A DNA stretch of 64,000 nt from Verrucomicrobiales bacterium (GTDB taxonomy: Bacteria > Verrucomicrobiota > Verrucomicrobiia > Verrucomicrobiales > DEV007). The notes below the pieces were generated by a model, which was given only the letters and a program-made list of their open reading frames with translations, did not search any database and was not told where the DNA came from. Positions 49,783-56,435 of the stretch are shown piece after piece. Made by a program: the position numbers and the translations under genes. Positions within the stretch are counted from its first letter, which is position 1, and each line of letters begins with the position of its first letter. The stretch is from NCBI GenBank assembly GCA_002698785.1, contig PAAG01000047.1, positions 186,001 through 250,000 of the forward strand, written 5' to 3'.

Positions 49783-50322
49783 ATGAACAAGCCTCCATCC
49801 CGCAAACCTTTAGGCCGTCTCGCATCTACTGCGATCACCCTGGTGGCTGCTGGGATTCTTGCTGCCCTCATCGAGCCGCTCGTTCTCTTCGGCTTCTCAG
49901 TTTCCGATTGGATTTCGGAGCACACGCTCTTCAGCAAGATAGCGGCTTATGCGCTTCTCATCTTGCTGGTAAAGGGGTTTCGGATGGCATTGGCACCTGC
50001 TGTTGGCCCCGGTCACGGGAGAATGCACTTGATCAGCTACATCCTCTTCAGTCTCGGAATGGGTGGGGTTTACTACCTGGCCCATCAATCCGGACACGAC
50101 TGTTTCCGCTTTGATCCCAATCTCGCTCACGCACCAAGCATTCTTGATTTCCTCTACTTCAGCGTAATCACAGTTACCACGGTCGGATACGGTGACATTC
50201 TTCCCGCCCACACCTTCGTTCGATTGCTTGTCCTCTTTCAAGTTCTGTTCGGACTGGCTCTTCTATCGAAGTTTGGCCAGCGCGTCTTCCAAGGGCGTAA
50301 GACAGAAGGAAACCCCCTGTAA
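49783..50322 (+). CDS. Two-pore-type potassium channel protein
   Basis: 179 residues from ATG 49783. About four hydrophobic segments; the last two enclose a pore helix and selectivity filter (FSVITVTTVGYGDILPA). This is an ion-channel (Ion_trans_2) type K+ channel with an extra N-terminal helix pair. No cytosolic gating domain follows. It lies between the Met-rich Spy-like gene (divergent) and the multicopper oxidase gene; no clear tie to metals. Confidence 0.8.
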   Translation: MNKPPSRKPLGRLASTAITLVAAGILAALIEPLVLFGFSVSDWISEHTLFSKIAAYALLILLVKGFRMALAPAVGPGHGRMHLISYILFSLGMGGVYYLAHQSGHDCFRFDPNLAHAPSILDFLYFSVITVTTVGYGDILPAHTFVRLLVLFQVLFGLALLSKFGQRVFQGRKTEGNPL

Positions 50323-50398
50323 AAAGCGGCAGAGTAGGAAAGATGCGCAAGTCCTCCGATTCGGATCTCACCCTGATGGAGAAAATCTGAGAAAGTTC

Positions 50399-50426
50399 TG
50401 AGGGGTGAGACATTGCCCGGGGTTTC
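50399..50426 (+). promoter_or_regulatory. Shared island promoter element upstream of multicopper oxidase
   Basis: TGAGGGG (50399-50405), 13 bases, GGGGTTTC (50419-50426); oxidase start at 50518. Both halves match the consensus exactly. Confidence 0.65.
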
Positions 50427-50517
50427 GCGTTTTGGCAAAGACCAACTCTTTATCAAGCAGACTGGCACTCTATCCATCCTTTGAACCAGGCCGAAACTCC
50501 ACCTCGAATCAGCATCC

Positions 50518-53007
50518 ATGCTTCCGACTTCCTCGAACCCGAACATACGCATTCTATCCGTCCTGACTCTTGCCCTCGGATCAATTACCGGGATTGTCCG
50601 CTCCGAGACCGTCGAATATGATCTCACCATCGCCGGCGAGACGGTCAACATCACCGGGAAGGACCGGCCCGCCATCACGATCAACGGTGGCATTCCCGGC
50701 CCGGTTCTCGAATTCACAGAGGGAGATCACGCCGTGATGCGGGTCCACAACAAGCTCGATGTCCCGACTTCGATCCACTGGCATGGGCTGCTCGTCCCGC
50801 CCAGCATGGACGGAGTGCCGTTCGTCTCATTCCCCCCGATCGAGCCCCACTCGACCTTCGTCTACCGTTTCCCGATCCGTCATTCCGGCACCTACTGGTA
50901 TCACTCACACAGCGGTCTGCAGGAACAGAAAGGTGTCTATGGCCAGATCGTGATCCACCCGAAAAATCAGCGCAGCGACATTGGTCGGATCGATCACGAT
51001 GTGCCAGTTCTGCTCTCCGATTGGTCCGACGAAAGCACGCACGAAATCATGAAGACGCTGCGCCGCGGCAGCGAATACTACGCCATACAGAAAGGCAGCG
51101 CGATCAGTCTCAGCGGAGCGATCAGGCACGGAATGCTGAAGGACTACTTCCAGCGTGAACTCGTCCGCATGCCCGAGATGGACATCGCCGACGTTTACTA
51201 CGACCGCTTCCTCGCCAATGGACGGAGCGAGATCTTCGTCCCGGCGAATCCCGGCGATGTCGTACGACTGCGGCTCGTCGACGGCTCGGCGACCTCCTTT
51301 TTCTACGGAGAATTCGCCAGAGGCCCCATGACCATCATCGAGGCCGACGGTCAGCCCGTCGTCCCGGTCAAGCACGACCGGCTCCTCATCGGCACTGCCG
51401 AAACGTACGACGTGCTTGTGACCGTCCCTCGCGGGGGAGGAGCGTGGGAATTCCGCGCCACCGCGCACGACAGCTCCGGCCATGCCTCGATCTGGATCGG
51501 CGATCCGCATGGCGAGCGCCACGCCGCACCCACCGTCCCAGTGCCGAATCTCTACTACTCGATGGGGAAACCGACCCTAGACAAAATCTTCGCCTTCACT
51601 CCGGCGGGAACCATGGGCATGCCCGACCGCAAAGTGGAGATCGGGATGTTCGACACTCCTGGCATGACGATGAACATGGAGGGCATGAACGGAATGGGCG
51701 GAATGAAAATGAAAAACACCATGAACACCGGACTTGCCGGACAGCCGCCTCACGAAGAGAAACCCCGAGTCGGCATGGGAATGAGTCTGCCACAGGAGAC
51801 CGGATCGAGCGGAGGAATGCCCGCGATGAATCACTCCGGGATGAAGATGGAAGATTCCACAGCATCCGCAAACGGAGATGGAATGGACCACAGTGCCCAC
51901 AGCGCCATGGGGCACGGCAATTCCGCTTCAGGTGGTTCGCACGGTGGCATGGAAATGGCGATGGGACCGATGATGGGCGGCCCCATCAAACGCACCCTCT
52001 TCGACCGAAACGGTCGCGAGATGGTCGTCGACGGGATGAATCCGAAACGTCCGCTTCCGCCTTATCCCAAGCTTCGTGCTCTTCACTCCACCGCTCCGGA
52101 CCCCGGCAGGCCTGTCCGCGAGATCCGACTCACGCTCGACGGGGACATGGATCGCTATGTTTGGTATCTGAACAACAAAGCCCTGCATGAGGACGACCAG
52201 ATCCAAATCAAGGAGGGCGAAGTCGTTCGCTTCATCATGATCAATCGCACGATGATGTATCACCCCATGCACCTGCACGGGCATTTTTTCCGCTTGATCA
52301 ATGGTCAGGGTGACCGCTCTCCCTTGAAGCATACCGCCACGGTCATGCCGATGGCTACGACCGTATTCGAGTTCGAAGCAAACGAAGTCGGCGACTGGTT
52401 CTTCCATTGCCACCTCCTCTACCACATGAAGGCGGGAATGGCCCGTGTTGTGGAATACGAGAACTTCACTCCCGATCCCGACACCGAGGCCGTGCGTGAC
52501 GAACTTTTTGATGTCGATCTCTATTCCTACGGCATGGCCGACATTATGTCGCACATGACCGAGGGCTTCTACGAGATCGCGGGGATCCGATATTCTGGTC
52601 TGGTGAACTGGACGGTCGGTTGGGGAAACATCGACGGCGAGGACTATGAGATTGACGCGACGTTCAACTACCACCACAACCGTTTCCTCACGCTCTTCGC
52701 TGGAGCACAGTTCTCCAACGAAGGTGATTACCCTGGAGCGCGCGGCATCTTCGGCTACCGCTATCCCCTGCCTTTCCTGATCAGCACTTACGGTTGGGTG
52801 GACACCGAGGGAGAGTTCCGCTTCGGCGCGGCAAAAAGCTACCCCATCACCGACCGCCTCCACGTTTTCGGTGAAGTCGAATATGATACCCAACTCCAGT
52901 ATGAGTGGGCCGCCGGTCTGGAATACATCATCGGCAAGAACATCTCAGCAGTCGGAAGCTTTCATTCCGAATTCGGCGTGGGTGGGGGCCTTTCCGTTCG
53001 ATTCTAA
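50518..53007 (+). CDS. copA/pcoA-like: Multicopper oxidase CopA/PcoA type fused to a CopB-like C-terminal barrel
   Basis: 829 residues. N-terminal signal-like helix, then three cupredoxin domains with all copper motifs: HWHG (His87, His89), WYHSHSG (129, 131), HPMHLHGHFF (582-591) and HCHLLYHMKAGM (630-641). A long Met/His-rich linker (about residues 375-500) precedes the third domain and should store or gather copper. The last ~170 residues are a run of amphipathic strands (YEIDATFNYHHNRFLTLFAG, LHVFGEVEYDTQLQYEWAAG) ending in Phe, like CopB-type outer-membrane barrels. The enzyme oxidises Cu(I) to Cu(II). CopA and CopB are normally separate genes; the fusion is unusual. Confidence 0.85.
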   Translation: MLPTSSNPNIRILSVLTLALGSITGIVRSETVEYDLTIAGETVNITGKDRPAITINGGIPGPVLEFTEGDHAVMRVHNKLDVPTSIHWHGLLVPPSMDGVPFVSFPPIEPHSTFVYRFPIRHSGTYWYHSHSGLQEQKGVYGQIVIHPKNQRSDIGRIDHDVPVLLSDWSDESTHEIMKTLRRGSEYYAIQKGSAISLSGAIRHGMLKDYFQRELVRMPEMDIADVYYDRFLANGRSEIFVPANPGDVVRLRLVDGSATSFFYGEFARGPMTIIEADGQPVVPVKHDRLLIGTAETYDVLVTVPRGGGAWEFRATAHDSSGHASIWIGDPHGERHAAPTVPVPNLYYSMGKPTLDKIFAFTPAGTMGMPDRKVEIGMFDTPGMTMNMEGMNGMGGMKMKNTMNTGLAGQPPHEEKPRVGMGMSLPQETGSSGGMPAMNHSGMKMEDSTASANGDGMDHSAHSAMGHGNSASGGSHGGMEMAMGPMMGGPIKRTLFDRNGREMVVDGMNPKRPLPPYPKLRALHSTAPDPGRPVREIRLTLDGDMDRYVWYLNNKALHEDDQIQIKEGEVVRFIMINRTMMYHPMHLHGHFFRLINGQGDRSPLKHTATVMPMATTVFEFEANEVGDWFFHCHLLYHMKAGMARVVEYENFTPDPDTEAVRDELFDVDLYSYGMADIMSHMTEGFYEIAGIRYSGLVNWTVGWGNIDGEDYEIDATFNYHHNRFLTLFAGAQFSNEGDYPGARGIFGYRYPLPFLISTYGWVDTEGEFRFGAAKSYPITDRLHVFGEVEYDTQLQYEWAAGLEYIIGKNISAVGSFHSEFGVGGGLSVRF

Positions 53008-53019
53008 CAATCTCAGAGT

Positions 53020-53370
53020 ATGCAGGACATATCCGATCTACAACCCGTCCTGGTGCGACTTCCAGTCAAACCAGGAAAAGAGAATGCAGCAAGGCAATGG
53101 ATGTCTGAGCTACAGTCACGGTCGAAGGAAAATCGAGAATCCATGAGAACCGAAGGGATCGAACTGGAGGCGGTTTTTAGTTCGACTCATTCCGGCACAC
53201 TCTTTCTGTCCTGGTTTCTCCTGAGGAATAAGAAGGACTCGAATATCATCAGCGAAACTCCACTCGACCTCGAACACCACCAGTTTCTGATGGATTGCAT
53301 CGACTTCGATTTGATCACCGACAAGGAAACCCTGGAATACATTCTGACCATCGATCCGGAATCTGGTTAG
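53020..53370 (+). CDS. DUF6176-like small cytosolic protein
   Basis: 116 residues, starting 12 bases after the oxidase stop. A compact alpha/beta protein (VLVRLPVKPGKENAARQWMS, LEAVFSSTHSGTLFLSWFLL) similar in pattern to DUF6176, a ferredoxin-fold-like family without known function. No signal peptide or metal motif. It is probably co-transcribed with the oxidase, but the link may be accidental. Confidence 0.65.
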   Translation: MQDISDLQPVLVRLPVKPGKENAARQWMSELQSRSKENRESMRTEGIELEAVFSSTHSGTLFLSWFLLRNKKDSNIISETPLDLEHHQFLMDCIDFDLITDKETLEYILTIDPESG

Positions 53371-53705
53371 CCATTCGGTTACCTCCGAATTACAAGGTCG
53401 TCCATTCGGAAATCTCCTCTTGCCTTGCTCAAAGAACGTTCTCCGAACACCAGTCCACAAAGTGGGTGGAACGCGACGCGAAAACTACCTCAATGCATGA
53501 ATCGCTTTCCCAAGACTTCTAGAGTAAATGCTTACCATTGAACTACTCCCTCCTCTTACTCGATCTTTCCTCGTCCCGAGATCGCGGAAATCCTACTGCA
53601 TTCAATGAAAGTTGAAAAAATCCGATCGATCGCGAAGGAGAATCAATGCGCCGTTATCTGGAGTGCAAAGTTTGAATATTCATCGTCTCGGCTCGTCTTA
53701 CGGCT
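53371..53705. other. 335-base intergenic stretch without a gene
   Basis: No reading frame or RNA here can be supported. A segment at 53529-53553 read on the minus strand (AGTTCAATGGTAAGCA) resembles a tRNA D arm, but the flanks give no acceptor or T stem. There is no copy of the shared promoter element, although an exported metal protein follows. Confidence 0.6.
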
Positions 53706-54443
53706 ATGAACTCCTCCAAAAAAATCCTTCTCCCCGTCGCGGCTATTGCTGCGGCTTCCATCATGTTTGCGCTGGGTGCCGACGAGCACGATGGCCACGA
53801 TCACTCCGGGCATTCTCACGCGCACGAAAACGAAGCCACGAAGAACACCGTCTCCCAGAAAGCGTCCCCAAGTGGCGCGATCATAGTCACCGAAGACAAG
53901 CAATCCGAACTCGGTGTCGAGGTCGCGGAGGCTCCGATGAGGGCGTTCGGCGAGAGCGATGGCGAAGTGACGGCGCTTCCGAAAGGCAGCGTGTTCCGCG
54001 AAGACGGGAAGCTTTTCGTTCTCGCTCTTTCCGAAGGCCGCACCGACAGCTTCGAGAAATGGGAGGTCACCCTCGGAGCCAGCGACGATTTCTTTGTCGA
54101 AGCGCAAACGGGCGTGTTCCCCGGCGACCGTATCGTCGTTGCCGGCATTGATTCGATTCGGCGTCTGCAGGAAGCGGACACCGCAACGGAAACGCCGGTT
54201 GCCGTCGCATCGTCGGATAAGACCGGCCCGAAAGTCAAGAGCGAGGTGGACAACCGCGTTTGCCCCCTGGACCGAGGGAATGCTTGTGGATTCGAGTCCC
54301 GTGCTACGGAACGAATCCCCCGGTTCCAAAGCGGTCGAGCCGGAGTCCGGGATTGTGAAATCATCGTGATCGAGGAGTTCTACGATCTACACTTTCATGG
54401 ATACGCCGACTTTCATCACCACCACGGCTACCACGGTTGGTGA
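53706..54443 (+). CDS. Exported His-rich protein with partial RND-adaptor domain
   Basis: 245 residues: signal peptide (ILLPVAAIAAASIMFALG), His-rich segment (DEHDGHDHSGHSHAHENE), then ~95 residues like the distal domain of CusB/CzcB adaptors (LPKGSVFREDGKLFVLALSE, VTLGASDDFFVEAQTGVFPG, DRIVVAG). No lipoyl or hairpin domains. The last ~50 residues (CPLDRGNACGFESRATER onward) have no adaptor likeness and end in a second His patch (DFHHHHGYHGW). It may be an evolved metal carrier or a truncated adaptor with a rebuilt tail. A strong terminator follows. Confidence 0.65.
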   Translation: MNSSKKILLPVAAIAAASIMFALGADEHDGHDHSGHSHAHENEATKNTVSQKASPSGAIIVTEDKQSELGVEVAEAPMRAFGESDGEVTALPKGSVFREDGKLFVLALSEGRTDSFEKWEVTLGASDDFFVEAQTGVFPGDRIVVAGIDSIRRLQEADTATETPVAVASSDKTGPKVKSEVDNRVCPLDRGNACGFESRATERIPRFQSGRAGVRDCEIIVIEEFYDLHFHGYADFHHHHGYHGW

Positions 54444-54486
54444 TTAGCCCTCCTGCCGGCAAGCAACAAAGGCACGATTTTTGGGA

Positions 54487-54516
54487 GCCTCCGCTGTCAT
54501 TGGCGGAGGCTTTTTT
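54487..54516 (+). terminator. Rho-independent terminator
   Basis: Perfect 8-bp stem GCCTCCGC / GCGGAGGC (54487-54494 with 54503-54510), 8-base loop and TTTTTT, 43 bases after the stop of the His-rich exported protein. Confidence 0.85.
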
Positions 54517-54553
54517 GCGCTCTGGAATCCGGGACAACATGATCCGCTCGACG

Positions 54554-54593
54554 ATTCAACAGGGTTGAATCGATGACCCAACCCTGTTGGATC
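54554..54593. repeat. CAACAGGG-core hairpin (second copy)
   Basis: A 15-bp stem with one mismatch (GATTCAACAGGGTTG / CAACCCTGTTGGATC) and a short loop, in the gap between convergent genes. It shares the CAACAGGG...CCCTGTTGG core with the hairpin at 27973. No T tract follows on either strand, so it may be an RNA-stabilising repeat rather than a terminator. Confidence 0.5.
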
Positions 54594-54609
54594 GGAGGGG
54601 CAACGGGGT

Positions 54610-55488
54610 TCACTCGTTCTGTGGACAGGGTTCGCCGGGACGCTCCGTTTCGAGGGTGATGTGCTCGAAGTCTTGGGAATCGACGAGATCGCGGACTTGT
54701 TCTTTGATCTTAGCCACATCCACATCGGCGGCGTCCAGTACGAGATGGGCGCTGAGGACGTGGCTCTCTCCGTCGATGGACCAGCAGTGGATGTGGTGGA
54801 CGGACTCGATGCCGTCGATCGCGAGCACGTCGGTCTCGAAGGCCTCGGCGTCGAAGCTGTCCGGGGTGGCTTGGAGCATCACGGAGAAGACCTTCTTCAG
54901 ATTCCGGCCCACGTTCCAGAGGACGATCATCGAGATGCTGATGGAGAGGATGGGATCGACAATGGGCACGTCCCAGACCATCATGATCCCGGCTCCGATG
55001 AGCACAGCGAGCCAGCCGAGGGTGTCCTCGATGAGATGCCAGGAGACGAGCTTTTCGGTGAGCGAGGTGCCGCTCTTCACATGCAGGACGGCGGCTCCGT
55101 TGAAAAGGACGCCGAGCACGGCGAGTGCGAGCATCCCCGGGGCGCGGACTTCTTGAGGATCGGTCAGGCGACCGACGGCGTGATAGAGCACGAAGCCGAG
55201 ACCAAGCAGAAGCATCACGCCGGTGATTAGTCCGCCGAGCAGTCGGAAACGACGGTAGCCGAAGGTGTGGCGCGGGGTGCGCTCGCGGTGGGAGAGTTTG
55301 TCGAAATACCAAGCGAGTCCGAGCGAGATGGAATCGCCGAGATCGTGGACGGCGTCGGTGAGGATGGCGATGCTGTTGGTCCAGAATCCACCGATGATCT
55401 CGAGAATGGTGAACCCGAAATTGAGGAAGAACGCGACTTTCAGATTGTCGCTGCTGCCGTGGTGATGGTGGTCGTGATCGCCGGACAT
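54610..55488 (-). CDS. Cation diffusion facilitator (CDF) metal exporter
   Basis: 292 residues. His-rich N-terminus (GDHDHHHHGSS), six membrane helices with metal site residues HDLGD in TM2 (ILTDAVHDLGDSISLG) and HLIEDTLGW in TM5, and a cytoplasmic C-terminal domain (GIESVHHIHCWSIDGESHVL). Exports divalent cations such as Zn, Co, Cd or Ni from cytoplasm to periplasm in exchange for protons; the His-x3-Asp pattern in TM5 favours zinc. Followed 7 bases later (upstream on the genome's minus strand) by a small lipoprotein gene. Confidence 0.9.
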   Translation of the reverse strand: MSGDHDHHHHGSSDNLKVAFFLNFGFTILEIIGGFWTNSIAILTDAVHDLGDSISLGLAWYFDKLSHRERTPRHTFGYRRFRLLGGLITGVMLLLGLGFVLYHAVGRLTDPQEVRAPGMLALAVLGVLFNGAAVLHVKSGTSLTEKLVSWHLIEDTLGWLAVLIGAGIMMVWDVPIVDPILSISISMIVLWNVGRNLKKVFSVMLQATPDSFDAEAFETDVLAIDGIESVHHIHCWSIDGESHVLSAHLVLDAADVDVAKIKEQVRDLVDSQDFEHITLETERPGEPCPQNE

Positions 55489-55495
55489 CCGTTCG

Positions 55496-55732
55496 CTATT
55501 CGGCTTTCTCTTCAGGTTTTTCGCCTGTTTCTGCAGAGGTGTCTTTCACCCAAGAGAATTTGCTGAGTGTTCGCTGACGGTGGTAGTGGCCGCGCCCGGT
55601 CCCGACGTTCGGTCGTCGGTGATACCAGCCTTCCCGGGTGACGTATTCGTGCTGAATTCTTCCGGAGCAAGAGGAGAGGATCGCCGAGCCGAGCATCGTG
55701 AACGCAAGGAAATTCAGTCTGACTCGTTTCAT
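55496..55732 (-). CDS. Small lipoprotein
   Basis: 78 residues from ATG 55732: lipoprotein signal (NFLAFTMLGSAILSSC) and a basic mature part (EYVTREGWYHRRPNVGTGRG) with an acidic tail. No family recognised. It sits between the His-rich exported protein and the CDF gene on the same strand. A 9-bp palindromic hairpin (55743-55780 region, ATGCCTCCT / AGGAGGCAT) lies just upstream. Confidence 0.55.
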   Translation of the reverse strand: MKRVRLNFLAFTMLGSAILSSCSGRIQHEYVTREGWYHRRPNVGTGRGHYHRQRTLSKFSWVKDTSAETGEKPEEKAE

Positions 55733-55798
55733 AACACAAAGGGAATGCCTCCTCCGTCTCGTTTCCGAACCGAAGGAGGCATCTTCCAAAATCGACGG

Positions 55799-56365
55799 TC
55801 ACTCTCCTTTCTTATGATCGTGGTCTTTGTGATCGTCGTGGTCGTGCCCTTCGTGATCGTCCCCGTGATCGCAGGTGCAGGCATACTCTTTGTAGTCGCA
55901 TGTCGGGCAGTCGTTGAGGTTCAGATTGAACTTCTCCATCGCGGTCTTTGCGTCGGGCGCAGTCTTGATCTGAACGACGACGGGGAAGTCGTTGCCTTCG
56001 GGGAAGGCGGTGTCGGAGACGAGCACGTCGCCCTTCTTCTCGAAGGACATGCGGGTCGGGTTGCTGCGGTCGCCGCCGGTCACGCGAACGCTCTGCTCGG
56101 CGATCGGGATGGCTTTGCCGTCTTCGCCGAGCGCGGTGATCTGTACCTTGCGGTCTTCGGTGACGAAGAACTCGAGATGCGGCTCGACTTCCTGGATGAC
56201 TTTGCCTCCGTTGGGCCCGGCGATGGCCTCGTGGTGGTCATGATCATGCTCTTCGTGTTTGTGGTCCTTTTCGTCTGCCTGTAAAACAGGCGCACCAAGC
56301 GCGAAGGTGAACGCAGTCGCGAGTGCGGCGAAGGATTTTACTGTGATGTTGGTTTTCTTTTTCAT
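55799..56365 (-). CDS. Exported His/Asp-rich metal-binding protein
   Basis: 188 residues from ATG 56365. Signal peptide (AALATAFTFALGAPVLQA), His-rich stretch (DHKHEEHDHDHHEAIAGPNG), a beta-rich core (VEPHLEFFVTEDRKVQITAL) and a C-terminal CPTCDYKEYACTC plus His/Asp tail (DHEGHDHDDHKDHDHKKGE). Likely a periplasmic zinc/cobalt buffer serving the RND and CDF systems on either side. It follows the RND pump gene by 70 bases on the same strand. Confidence 0.7.
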   Translation of the reverse strand: MKKKTNITVKSFAALATAFTFALGAPVLQADEKDHKHEEHDHDHHEAIAGPNGGKVIQEVEPHLEFFVTEDRKVQITALGEDGKAIPIAEQSVRVTGGDRSNPTRMSFEKKGDVLVSDTAFPEGNDFPVVVQIKTAPDAKTAMEKFNLNLNDCPTCDYKEYACTCDHGDDHEGHDHDDHKDHDHKKGE

Positions 56366-56435
56366 ATTTAGTTTTTGGGTTTTGGTTTTGGGCTGCTTGG
56401 TAGACGAGCGGATTTCGTGAAAATGTATCTTTTTC

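Noticed and set aside
13846-50426. Reading the shared element on the opposite strand as an ECF promoter with a GAAAC -35 box
   Set aside because: GAAACCCC would be a conventional -35, but then every copy would point away from its metal gene and into terminators or opposing genes; all nine fit the direction given in the findings.
53529-53553. tRNA D-arm-like sequence on the minus strand
   Set aside because: Only the D arm resembles a tRNA; no acceptor pairing, no proper anticodon loop (U33 and stem fail), no T arm within range.
53612-54151. Arg-rich plus-strand frame overlapping the His-rich exported protein gene
   Set aside because: Out-of-frame shadow of the gene at 53706, without a recognisable domain.
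54281-54310. T-arm-like sequence (GGATTCGAGTCCCGTGC) inside the His-rich exported protein gene
   Set aside because: The T stem has a mismatch and there is no anticodon arm or 5' half; it lies within coding sequence and is probably chance.
55743-55780. Palindrome ATGCCTCCT/AGGAGGCAT as a terminator of the His-rich protein gene at 55799
   Set aside because: No T tract follows on the relevant strand; kept only as a note in the lipoprotein entry.
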